Positions 8,355 through 16,772 of a stretch of DNA of 35,223 nucleotides are shown here, in pieces. The stretch is taken from assembly GCA_964542855.1 (NCBI GenBank), contig CAZIWJ010000005.1, positions 1 to 35,223 of the forward strand, written 5' to 3'. Made by a program: the position numbers and the translations under genes. Source of the DNA: CAZIWJ01 sp964542855. Lineage in GTDB: Bacteria > Bacteroidota > Bacteroidia > Cytophagales > Cyclobacteriaceae. A model generated the notes under the pieces. It saw only the letters and a program-made list of their open reading frames with translations. It did no database searches and had not been told where the DNA came from. Numbering within the stretch: position 1 is the first letter of the stretch; every line of letters starts with the position of its first letter.

Positions 8355-8774
8355 TTTGTAAACGGTTATTGGTTTGTTCTATTTATCATTTTCTATTATT
8401 CATAACGAAGCCAACATGAAGAAAAGATGAAGCAAAAGGCGGGGATGATAATTTTTTATCCCCAGGCGCATTTTAACTGTAAAGAAAATTAGTTGCAGAA
8501 AGTGTTCCTTCCTGTTAAAAAGTACAGCGTGTACGTTCCGGGTAAGGTTTCACTGATACAGGGTGCAAATTGAACTTTATCTGACTCGCATTTAACAATT
8601 AGAAGAAAGCATAACAACACACACTAAACAGGAGGATAATAGTTCCCATACCGTGAATTAGTTTACTAGATTGTGCCTTACAAAAAATGAATTAGCGAGC
8701 ATTTTATGTAAACTTATTACTACCCGGGATTAGCCCCGGAATTATCTTTTTTTTATCAAACAAAAACCTTAGTT
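8355..8774. other. 420-bp divergent intergenic region between degP and susC
   Basis: There is no open reading frame of note. It holds a GGGGAT/ATCCCC hairpin (8441-8446 with 8458-8463), a short palindrome GTACA-gcg-TGTAC (8522-8534) that could be an operator, a purine-rich stretch AGGAGG at 8630-8636, and a GC hairpin followed by a T run directly before susC (listed separately). I find no good TTTG/TAnnTTTG promoter for susC in it. Confidence 0.5.
8724..8754 (+). promoter_or_regulatory. Hairpin plus T run in the susC leader (possible attenuator)
   Basis: CCGGG (8724-8728) pairs with CCCGG (8735-8739) across a 6-nt loop, and eight consecutive T follow at 8747-8754, only 20 nt before the susC start codon. 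The stem is short (5 bp) and the T run begins 7 nt after it, so as a terminator it would be weak. It could nevertheless be a leader attenuator. Confidence 0.3.
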
Positions 8775-11700
8775 ATGAAAAGCAATTTTACCCTGCATCA
8801 GTGGTACCGCCCGTTGCGGATGCTACTGATTTTGTGCCTGCTGACGTCAACAGCATACGCACAAAGAACCATTACCGGCACGGTTACTTCGGAACAAGGT
8901 GATGAGTTACCCGGAGTGAACGTTACCGTAAAAGGAACCACTACCGGAACTATTACCAATGCCGGGGGTGACTACCGCCTCAGCGTGAGCGAATCGGCCG
9001 AGACCCTGATTTTCAGTTACATTGGTTTTGCTTCGCGTGAAGTGCCCATTGGCAACCAGTCACAGATTAACGTATCGCTGGCAGAAGACGTTACTGAAAT
9101 GGAAGAGGTAGTGGTCAGTGCCCTGGGTTTTGAACAGGACAAAGACCAACTGGGATCTACATATTCTACGGTGAAAAGTGATGACATTACCCGATCCGGG
9201 GAAACCGGGGTGATTACCGGACTGGCCGGTAAAGCCGCTGGGGTAAAAATTACCCGCGCAAACGGTGACCCGGGGGCCGGAGCTAATATCCAGATCCGCG
9301 GGGCCAATACCATTACGGGTAATACGCAGCCCCTGGTAATTGTAGACGGCGTTCCCATCAGTAATTCAAACATTTACGGCGGAGGAAGCTCCCGCGCAGG
9401 CGGTGTTTCTCAGCAATCTCGCTTAAATGACATTAACCCTAACGACATTGAGTCGGTCAATATCCTAAAAGGTGCGTCAGCTGCCTCCCTTTGGGGTTCG
9501 CGGGCTGCCAACGGGGTAATTGTAATTACTACTAAGCAGGGAAAGAGAGGAAAGCCGAAAATCAGTTATACTTCTACTTATTCTATTGATGAGATTAACC
9601 GGCGTCATCCCCTGCAGGATGTATTCGGACAAGGACGTGGCGGTGAGTTCCGCGCCAATAATAGTAGAAGCTGGGGTGATAAAATAGCCGACCGCGCTGG
9701 CGGAGCCGATGAAATTGACCCGGACGGACGTCGCTTTATTGCTGAAGACGGAACAGAATATTTCCCGATCTTGAATAAGAATTCGAGGGAAACGTTCATT
9801 GATGAGAACTTCGATGCCATTTTTGGTAACGGGTACTTCTGGCAAAACGACCTGTCGATTAGCGGGGGAAATGATAAAACTACCGTATTTCTGAGCCTTA
9901 GCAGCCTGAACCAGGATGGTATTATTAAGAACAGCTACTACGATCGTTATAACCTGCGATTCAACAGTACTACAAACTTTAACGAATGGCTCAGTTTAAA
10001 GACCCGCACCGGGTACATTTACAGCGATGCCAACCGGATTCAGCAAAGCTCCAACACCCGTGGATTATACCTGGGCTTCCTGAGAAACCCGGCCGATTTC
10101 GGTATTAGTGATTACATCGGTACCAGCATTCTGCCCGATGGAACAGTATTTAACAACAGCCACCGGGCTTACCGGCAGTATCTGGGAAGCTTCCGCGAAT
10201 CGAACGGCGACCTCGACCGGCCAGTTTACAACAACCCGCTCTGGACTACCAACGAGCAGCGCAGTACTACTACTGTTAACCGGGTTATTTTCAACTCGGA
10301 AGTTAACATCGATCCAACTTCCTGGCTGAACTTTAAAGTTCGTGGCGGGGTGGATTATTACGGCGACCGCCGGGTGTATTTCTTCCCGATCAGTTCAGCC
10401 GGTGACGGTACCAACGGCCAGTTGCGCGAAGACTTTATCCAGGAAAACGAATTAAATTTCGACGTAATCGGACGGGGAAATTTTAACTTAACTGATGGAC
10501 TTTCGCTTACCAGTACCATAGGTTGGAACATCAATGATCGTCGCCGACGGGCCGAGTACTTCGAACTGTTAGGTTTCCAGGTGGATTCTCGTTTGAACAC
10601 CACGCAGCTAAACACCAGTAACGAAGCTACTTCTTACGACAATAATAACCGGCGGTTCATCCGCTCGAACCGTTTATACAGCGTATTCAACTTCAATTTT
10701 AACGACTTCCTGTTCTTCAATACCTCCCACACAGTAGAAGCCGCTTCTTCCGTTGAAGGAGCTTTTTATTACCCGTCGTTCGATGCTGCCTGGGTTTTTA
10801 CCCAACTGGACGCGTTGCAGGGTAACAGCGTACTGTCGTTTGGTAAATTGAGAGCCAGCTGGGGGCAGGTGGGTGTTCAGCCCCGTGCACACCGGGCACT
10901 AACTACCGCAGAAGGAAGTTTCGGCTATAGTACTTACAGCGATAACCTGGATATTGCCCTGTTTGGGGGAGGTTTCCGGGTAAATGACGACCTGGGTAAC
11001 CCTGGTCTTCAGCCGGAAATTAAAACAGAGTTGGAAATTGGAACGGATTTACGATTCTTTAACGATCGCCTGTCGTTAACAGCAACCTACTACCAGAACG
11101 AAATTGAAAATCTGTTGTTCAACGTGGAACTGACCCCTTCCAGTGGCTTTGATACCCAGTACGGTAATAATGGAACCATGACTAACAAAGGGTTTGAAGC
11201 CGAACTGGATTATACTGTTTACAACCAGGGCGACTGGAACATTGGTGTGTACGGTAACTTCAACCGCAACCGCAACGAGGTAACTAACCTCTCCGGTACG
11301 GAATCCATCGACCTAACTGGCCAGTCGATCAGTTCCCGGGCTATCCAGGGAGAACAACTGGGCGTATTGTTTGGCACGAAGGCAGCCCGTAATGAGGATG
11401 GCAGCCTTGTTCTCGATGATAACGGGTACCCTACCCTGGCACAAACCCAGGGCGTAATTGGCGACCCTAACCCCGATTGGCGGGGTGGGTTCGGTTTCCG
11501 GACTGCCTGGAAAGGTTTGCGCCTGAATGTATTATTCGAACATTCACAGGGCGGCGACTTTGCTGAACGTACCCGCTTCATTCTCCGAAACTTCGGAACG
11601 CACGACGATGTGGGTAATGAAGTAACCCTTGAGCAGGATATTACTAACGTAGCCGGAGATGTTTACGAAGCCGGAACAACGGTTCGGGGTAACCTGGCCG

Positions 11701-12044
11701 ATTATGGTGGCGGAACAGTAATCCTGGACGAGGACTGGTACACCAGCCGGGGTGGCGGATTTGGCGACGGCGTGATTAACGAATTTGCCATTGCCGATGG
11801 TACCTGGACCCGACTGCGGGAATTGTCGCTCTCTTATACCCTGCGAAACGACTGGCTGAATGATGTTACCAAGCTGGGTTCCATCGAATTCACTGCTACC
11901 GGTAGAAACCTGATTTTATTGACCGATATTGTAGGTACCGACCCGGAAATTAATCAGTTCGGGGTAGGTAACGGTTTCGGTATCGATTATTTCACCAACC
12001 CCAGTACACGCTCTTACCTGTTCTCTATAAAAATCAATTACTAG
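8775..12044 (+). CDS. SusC/RagA-type TonB-linked outer-membrane transporter
   Basis: The 1089 residues have the complete SusC plan. There is a signal peptide ending STAYAQ (about residue 30), a carboxypeptidase-regulatory-like domain (RTITGTVTSEQGDELPGVNVTVKGTTTG, about 31-110), a TonB-box-like MEEVVVSALG, and a plug domain with ITGLAGKAAGVKI, IQIRGANTITGNTQPLVIVDG and the GSRAANGVIVITTKQGK block. A long beta-barrel with alternating aromatic strands follows and ends in the terminal strand SYLFSIKINY. It should import a large ligand across the outer membrane using TonB energy, with the SusD protein encoded 2 nt downstream as its lid. The ligand cannot be read from sequence. 'SusC' here is a family name and does not imply starch. 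Confidence 0.96.
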   Translation: MKSNFTLHQWYRPLRMLLILCLLTSTAYAQRTITGTVTSEQGDELPGVNVTVKGTTTGTITNAGGDYRLSVSESAETLIFSYIGFASREVPIGNQSQINVSLAEDVTEMEEVVVSALGFEQDKDQLGSTYSTVKSDDITRSGETGVITGLAGKAAGVKITRANGDPGAGANIQIRGANTITGNTQPLVIVDGVPISNSNIYGGGSSRAGGVSQQSRLNDINPNDIESVNILKGASAASLWGSRAANGVIVITTKQGKRGKPKISYTSTYSIDEINRRHPLQDVFGQGRGGEFRANNSRSWGDKIADRAGGADEIDPDGRRFIAEDGTEYFPILNKNSRETFIDENFDAIFGNGYFWQNDLSISGGNDKTTVFLSLSSLNQDGIIKNSYYDRYNLRFNSTTNFNEWLSLKTRTGYIYSDANRIQQSSNTRGLYLGFLRNPADFGISDYIGTSILPDGTVFNNSHRAYRQYLGSFRESNGDLDRPVYNNPLWTTNEQRSTTTVNRVIFNSEVNIDPTSWLNFKVRGGVDYYGDRRVYFFPISSAGDGTNGQLREDFIQENELNFDVIGRGNFNLTDGLSLTSTIGWNINDRRRRAEYFELLGFQVDSRLNTTQLNTSNEATSYDNNNRRFIRSNRLYSVFNFNFNDFLFFNTSHTVEAASSVEGAFYYPSFDAAWVFTQLDALQGNSVLSFGKLRASWGQVGVQPRAHRALTTAEGSFGYSTYSDNLDIALFGGGFRVNDDLGNPGLQPEIKTELEIGTDLRFFNDRLSLTATYYQNEIENLLFNVELTPSSGFDTQYGNNGTMTNKGFEAELDYTVYNQGDWNIGVYGNFNRNRNEVTNLSGTESIDLTGQSISSRAIQGEQLGVLFGTKAARNEDGSLVLDDNGYPTLAQTQGVIGDPNPDWRGGFGFRTAWKGLRLNVLFEHSQGGDFAERTRFILRNFGTHDDVGNEVTLEQDITNVAGDVYEAGTTVRGNLADYGGGTVILDEDWYTSRGGGFGDGVINEFAIADGTWTRLRELSLSYTLRNDWLNDVTKLGSIEFTATGRNLILLTDIVGTDPEINQFGVGNGFGIDYFTNPSTRSYLFSIKINY

Positions 12045-12046
12045 TC

Positions 12047-13507
12047 ATGAAACGCAATATATATAGCTTACTCATCGGGTTATTTATTTTACTATCGGCT
12101 TGTGAAAGCATAGTAGAAGACGTAAACGAGAACCCGAACGACTTTGTCGTTGAAGACATTGATCCTGTACTGTTCCTGAATGGAATGATGCTGGCCGACA
12201 TTCAGGTGAATGTGGGTCATATTGTACGTATTTCTGGTGCCTGGAACGGGCATTACATCGGTTTCCAGCAGTTGTACCAAAACCTGTACCAGTATAATAT
12301 TACGGCAGCAGAAACTAACGGTATTTGGGCATTCACTTATCAGGGTGTGCTGGCCCAGGGAAAATCGATCCGGTCGAGAGCAGAAGATGATTTGCTGCTC
12401 GCCGGGATTACCCGGGTACTGGAAGCGCATTCGCTGGGAACCCTGACCTCCCTTTTCGGTGATATTCCGCTAACAGAAGCAGTTACCGAAGTGGAGGACC
12501 CTGTTTTCGACAGCCAGATGAACGTGCTGGCCGGTTTACAAACAAAGCTGGATGATGCTATTGCTGACCTGGAGCGTGCTGATGGCCGGGCCATTTCGCA
12601 GGACATTATTTTCGGGGGCGATAAGGACAAGTGGATAGAAACCGCCTGGACCCTGAAGGCCCGTTATTACATGCTGGCCCGCGACTATGGAAATGCTTAC
12701 AGTGCTGCACTAAATGGTATTTCATCAGATGATAACAGCATGCTTTACACTCCGCCGGCCAACTTCGATAACTTCGAAGATGCCAATACGATGTTCAGCC
12801 TCCTTTCGGGCTCGCGAAGCGGGGATATCGGTACCACTGATTTCGAGGACGGTGAACTGATAGAAGAAAGCTACGTGATGCAATTGATGAACGACGAAGA
12901 AGAGGTTTCGAGAAACAACGCCAAAACCGACGAAACTGCCCGCAGGGAATACCTGACGGTTGAGCGGGATGGCGGTGCTTCCAGGGGTGTTGCCGCTCAG
13001 GACGAGCCCATGAATTTGGTTACTTTTGAGGAAAACAACCTAATCCTGGCCGAAGCGGGTGCCCGCACCCAAAGCTTTGCGGTTGGGCTTGGCCACCTGA
13101 ATGATCACCGGGAGTTTTTGAATTCAGGAGCAGCATTCCCTGACTTTGTCGATGACTTCAGTTACAACTACGAAGCTTACGTGGCCGCCGACTTCCAGAA
13201 CGGGGGCATCGAGAACCCCGATAACGTTAGCCAGGACCTGGCATTATTGCGCGAAATTATTGAAGAACGCTACATTTCCGGTTTTGGAACCACCGTACCC
13301 TTCGATGATACCCGCAGAATACGCCGGGATCCGGACGCCGGAGTCATTTCTGTTCCTTTTCCGCTTTCCGGAATCCAGGCCAACAATGCGCCGAACGGAA
13401 CCCCGCCCGAGCGGTTCATTTATTCGCAGAACGAACTGAATTCTAACCCGAATGCAGTAGAAGCCAGGAGAGGTTTATTTGAACCTACCCCGGTAAACAC
13501 CATGTAA
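12047..13507 (+). CDS. SusD/RagB-family nutrient-binding outer-membrane lipoprotein
   Basis: The 486-residue protein starts with a lipoprotein signal (LLIGLFILLSAC, lipidation at Cys19). It then shows the NENPNDF motif and the helical TPR-like body of the SusD-like_2 group (VLFLNGMMLADIQVNVGH, SGAWNGHYIGFQQLYQNLYQYN, WTLKARYYMLARDYGNAYSAAL). In this family the lipoprotein covers the SusC barrel from outside and captures the ligand. It starts 2 nt after susC, so the two are co-expressed, and a strong terminator 40 nt after its stop closes the unit. The body matches the peptide/unknown-ligand type of SusD no less well than the glycan type, so I name no substrate. Confidence 0.93.
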   Translation: MKRNIYSLLIGLFILLSACESIVEDVNENPNDFVVEDIDPVLFLNGMMLADIQVNVGHIVRISGAWNGHYIGFQQLYQNLYQYNITAAETNGIWAFTYQGVLAQGKSIRSRAEDDLLLAGITRVLEAHSLGTLTSLFGDIPLTEAVTEVEDPVFDSQMNVLAGLQTKLDDAIADLERADGRAISQDIIFGGDKDKWIETAWTLKARYYMLARDYGNAYSAALNGISSDDNSMLYTPPANFDNFEDANTMFSLLSGSRSGDIGTTDFEDGELIEESYVMQLMNDEEEVSRNNAKTDETARREYLTVERDGGASRGVAAQDEPMNLVTFEENNLILAEAGARTQSFAVGLGHLNDHREFLNSGAAFPDFVDDFSYNYEAYVAADFQNGGIENPDNVSQDLALLREIIEERYISGFGTTVPFDDTRRIRRDPDAGVISVPFPLSGIQANNAPNGTPPERFIYSQNELNSNPNAVEARRGLFEPTPVNTM

Positions 13508-13546
13508 TCGACCCACTGAATACATCATTTGGTCGAATCTGTAATT

Positions 13547-13576
13547 AAGCCTGTGGTTTCCTCCACAGGCTTTTTT
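13547..13576 (+). terminator. Intrinsic terminator after the susCD pair
   Basis: A perfect 10-bp stem AAGCCTGTGG/CCACAGGCTT with a 6-nt loop, followed by a run of six T. It lies 40 nt after the susD stop and about 30 nt before the first propeller gene, which therefore either depends on readthrough or has a promoter overlapping this short gap. Confidence 0.93.
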
Positions 13577-13607
13577 ATATTGATTGTCTGAATAAACCAC
13601 CTGTATC

Positions 13608-16600
13608 ATGAATAAGCATTTATACCATTTTTTCTACAGCCTGTTGGTACTCTACCTGGCAGGCTTAACTCCTTCCTGGTCTCAGCAACTTACAATGGAC
13701 CAGATAGGAGAAATGGAACCCCGGAATATCGGTCCGGCCGGAATGAGCGGGCGAGTTACTTCACTCGACGTTAACCTTTCCGACCCCAGTATCATGTACC
13801 TTGGCTCTGCCGCCGGAGGCCTGTGGAAATCAACCAACAGCGGCGATAGCTGGAAAGTGATTTTTGACAACGGCAAGTCGGCTTCGATTGGGGCCGTAAA
13901 AGTATACCAGAAAAACCCGAACATTATCTGGGCCGGTACCGGCGAAGGCAACCCACGGAACAGCGAAAATAACGGGGCCGGTATTTACAAGTCGATCGAT
14001 GGTGGAAAAAGCTGGCAGTTTATGGGGCTCGAGAATACCCGTTCTATTCATCGCATCATTATTAATCCCGATAACCCCGATATCGTACTGGCCGCCAGCC
14101 TTGGCGCTTCCTGGGGTGAAAACCCGGAACGGGGCGTATATAAAACTGTTGATGGCGGCAAAAGCTGGCGTAAGGTGTTGTACGTGAATGAAAAGACCGG
14201 GGCTGCCGATATGGTAGTTGACCCGGAGAACCCCAATAAGATTATCGCTGCTATGTGGGAATACCGCCGATGGCCCTGGTTCTTTAAATCTGGCGGCCCC
14301 GGTTCAGGCATCTACGTATCGATGGATGGCGGGGAATCCTGGGAGCAGCGCACGCAAGAAAACGGATTACCCGAAGGCGAAATAGGCCGTACCGGACTGG
14401 CCATTGCCCCTTCCAATACCAACATTGTATACGCCTGGGTAGAAAGTAAAGAAAATGCCATTTATCGTTCAGAAGATGGTGGGGAAACCTTCGAGAGGAT
14501 GTCTTCCAAAGGTGATAAAAACCTGGGTTCCCGCCCGTTCTACTACGCCGATATCTTTGTGGATCCTAAAAATGAAAACCGGGTGTACAGCGTGCACTCT
14601 ACCATCACGGTTACGGAAGACGGTGGAAAAAACTGGGATATGTTTGCCCCCGGAAACCGGGTACATACCGACCACCACGTGTGGTGGGTTCACCCCGAAG
14701 ACCCGAATTACATTGTAAACGGTAACGATGGGGGGTTACTGATTACTGACGACCGGGGAGAAACCTGGCGTTTTGTTGATAATTTACCGCTTGGCCAGTT
14801 CTACCACGTACGGGTAGATAACGAAGTGCCTTACAATATTTATGGCGGTTTGCAGGACAACGGTTCCTGGCGCGGGCCCAGCCAAAGCTGGTTTAAAGGT
14901 GGCATCCGCAACCTGTACTGGCAGCGGCTCAGCGTAGGCGACGGCTTCGATATGATTCCCGATCCGAAAAATAACCGCTACGGCTGGTCGATGGGGCAGG
15001 CTGGTAATCTGGTGCGGTACGACCGTAAATCGGGGCAACTACTGGCTTCCAAACCCCAGCACCCGGAGGGTGAACACCTTCGGTTTAACTGGAATGCAGG
15101 TATTGCCATTGACCCGCATGATAATAAAACGATTTACTACGGCAGCCAGTACGTGCACAAAAGCAGCGATTACGGCAAATCGTGGGAAATTATTTCGCCC
15201 GACCTTACTACCGACGACCCGACCAAACAAAACCAGCTAAAAACCGGGGGCTTAACTTACGATAATAGCGGGGCTGAAAACCATACTAGTATCATAACCA
15301 TTGTACCCAGCGAACTGCAGGAAGGGTTGCTCTGGGTAGGTACTGATGACGGCAACCTGCAGCTTACCCGCGATGGGGGAAAAACCTGGACTAACCTCAC
15401 TGATAATATTAAAGAAGTACCCGACAATACCTGGATTCCCCACATCCACGCGTCTACCTACAATGCCGGGGAAGCATTTGTGGTATTCGATGGCCATCGG
15501 AATGAAGACTGGACGCCGTACGTATTCCAGACCACCAATTACGGGAAAAGCTGGGATCGGATTGTAGGGCCCGAAGACGCCCGTGGAGCTACCCTTTCTT
15601 TCGTGCAGGATCCGGTATCGCCCAACCTGATGTTCTGCGGAACCGAATTCGGGTTATACCTGAGTACTAATGGCGGAGATAACTGGTTTAAGTGGACCGC
15701 CGGCTACGGCAGTGTGCCGGTACAGGACATGGTAATCCATCCCCGCGAACACGATTTGGTATTGGGAACTTTCGGACGTTCATTTTACATCCTCGACGAC
15801 CTGAAACCCCTGCAGGAGATAGCCGCTGACCCCAATCTGCTAAGCCGATCGTTGCATGCTTTTTCTGCCCCTGATGCCTGGCTGGCCAACATCGGCGAAT
15901 CGCACGGTTACCGCCACGGCAAGGTTGGCGACCACCTGTATAACGGGGAAAACCGTCCGTACGGAGCACTTCTATCTTTCTACCTGGATGCCGTACAGGA
16001 AGGTAAGGAACAGGTAAAGGTTGAAATCTTTGATGAAGATAACCGGAAGGTACGAACCCTGATGCACGAACCCACTGCCGGAATTAACCGCCTGAACTGG
16101 GAACTGGAGCGGGCAGCCATTCGCCAGCCTAATCAGAAAAAACCGGGTAAAAATGCCAAAGAACGCGGAGGCTTTCACGTACTGCCCGGCACCTACACTG
16201 TTCGGTATACCTACAACGGCAGCCAGGCAGCAACAACAGTGAACGTAAAGCCTGATCCCAGGCTAGACCTGAGCATGGAAGAAATGACTGCAAAAGATGA
16301 AATGATCCAGGATTACAATCAACTGGTAGCTGATGTTACTTCAGCCACTGATAAACTGAGAGATGCCCGCAAAACCATTGAACTGGTGAATAAACAACTG
16401 GCTTTACGCGATGATGAAACTGCAACTGATTTAATGGAGAGAGGGAGAGCGATGGACAAGAGGCTGGAATCGTTAATTTATACCATCGTTGAAAAACCAG
16501 TACAGGGCTTTATTCGCGACCATAATAAAATTGCCGTTCAACTGGGAAATGCTGGCTACCTGCTGCGTTCTACCCTGGTTCCGGTTTCAGCAAACCAGCA

Positions 16601-16745
16601 GGTAGCGATGGCCAACCTGGAGAACAGTGTAAACGAGGCTATGAAGCCTGTAAACACCTTTTTTACTGAAAAATGGCCGGATTACCGAAATGCGGTTGAA
16701 AATGGCCGTTTTAACATATTTAACGCCTATGAAACGGGCCGGTAG
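13608..16745 (+). CDS. Secreted Asp-box (BNR/VPS10-like) beta-propeller protein, copy 1
   Basis: This is a 1045-residue protein with a signal peptide ending about SWSQQ (residue 27). It opens with MEPRNIGPAGMSGRVTSL, the hallmark of a large Bacteroidota family often labelled 'glycosyl hydrolase' or 'sortilin/BNR repeat'. I count eleven Asp boxes (S/T-x-D/N-x-G-x-x-W/F), the first at about residues 75-82 (STNSGDSW), 129-136 (SIDGGKSW), 180-187 (TVDGGKSW) and 238-245 (SMDGGESW). They indicate one or two beta-propellers. The last 300 residues hold a beta-sandwich-like part (VKVEIFDEDNRKVRTL, GTYTVRYTYNGSQ) and a helical tail. Asp boxes are structural, and I see no sialidase catalytic set, so an enzymatic label is not justified. 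A binding or scaffolding role in the periplasm or at the surface is plausible. The paralogue follows 27 nt later. Confidence 0.85.
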   Translation: MNKHLYHFFYSLLVLYLAGLTPSWSQQLTMDQIGEMEPRNIGPAGMSGRVTSLDVNLSDPSIMYLGSAAGGLWKSTNSGDSWKVIFDNGKSASIGAVKVYQKNPNIIWAGTGEGNPRNSENNGAGIYKSIDGGKSWQFMGLENTRSIHRIIINPDNPDIVLAASLGASWGENPERGVYKTVDGGKSWRKVLYVNEKTGAADMVVDPENPNKIIAAMWEYRRWPWFFKSGGPGSGIYVSMDGGESWEQRTQENGLPEGEIGRTGLAIAPSNTNIVYAWVESKENAIYRSEDGGETFERMSSKGDKNLGSRPFYYADIFVDPKNENRVYSVHSTITVTEDGGKNWDMFAPGNRVHTDHHVWWVHPEDPNYIVNGNDGGLLITDDRGETWRFVDNLPLGQFYHVRVDNEVPYNIYGGLQDNGSWRGPSQSWFKGGIRNLYWQRLSVGDGFDMIPDPKNNRYGWSMGQAGNLVRYDRKSGQLLASKPQHPEGEHLRFNWNAGIAIDPHDNKTIYYGSQYVHKSSDYGKSWEIISPDLTTDDPTKQNQLKTGGLTYDNSGAENHTSIITIVPSELQEGLLWVGTDDGNLQLTRDGGKTWTNLTDNIKEVPDNTWIPHIHASTYNAGEAFVVFDGHRNEDWTPYVFQTTNYGKSWDRIVGPEDARGATLSFVQDPVSPNLMFCGTEFGLYLSTNGGDNWFKWTAGYGSVPVQDMVIHPREHDLVLGTFGRSFYILDDLKPLQEIAADPNLLSRSLHAFSAPDAWLANIGESHGYRHGKVGDHLYNGENRPYGALLSFYLDAVQEGKEQVKVEIFDEDNRKVRTLMHEPTAGINRLNWELERAAIRQPNQKKPGKNAKERGGFHVLPGTYTVRYTYNGSQAATTVNVKPDPRLDLSMEEMTAKDEMIQDYNQLVADVTSATDKLRDARKTIELVNKQLALRDDETATDLMERGRAMDKRLESLIYTIVEKPVQGFIRDHNKIAVQLGNAGYLLRSTLVPVSANQQVAMANLENSVNEAMKPVNTFFTEKWPDYRNAVENGRFNIFNAYETGR

Positions 16746-16772
16746 TGTATTCCAACTTTTAAACAAAAAATT

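Noticed and set aside
8775..13507. Starch or glycan utilisation from the SusC/SusD names
   Set aside because: No carbohydrate-active enzyme lies nearby, and the family also takes up peptides and other ligands.
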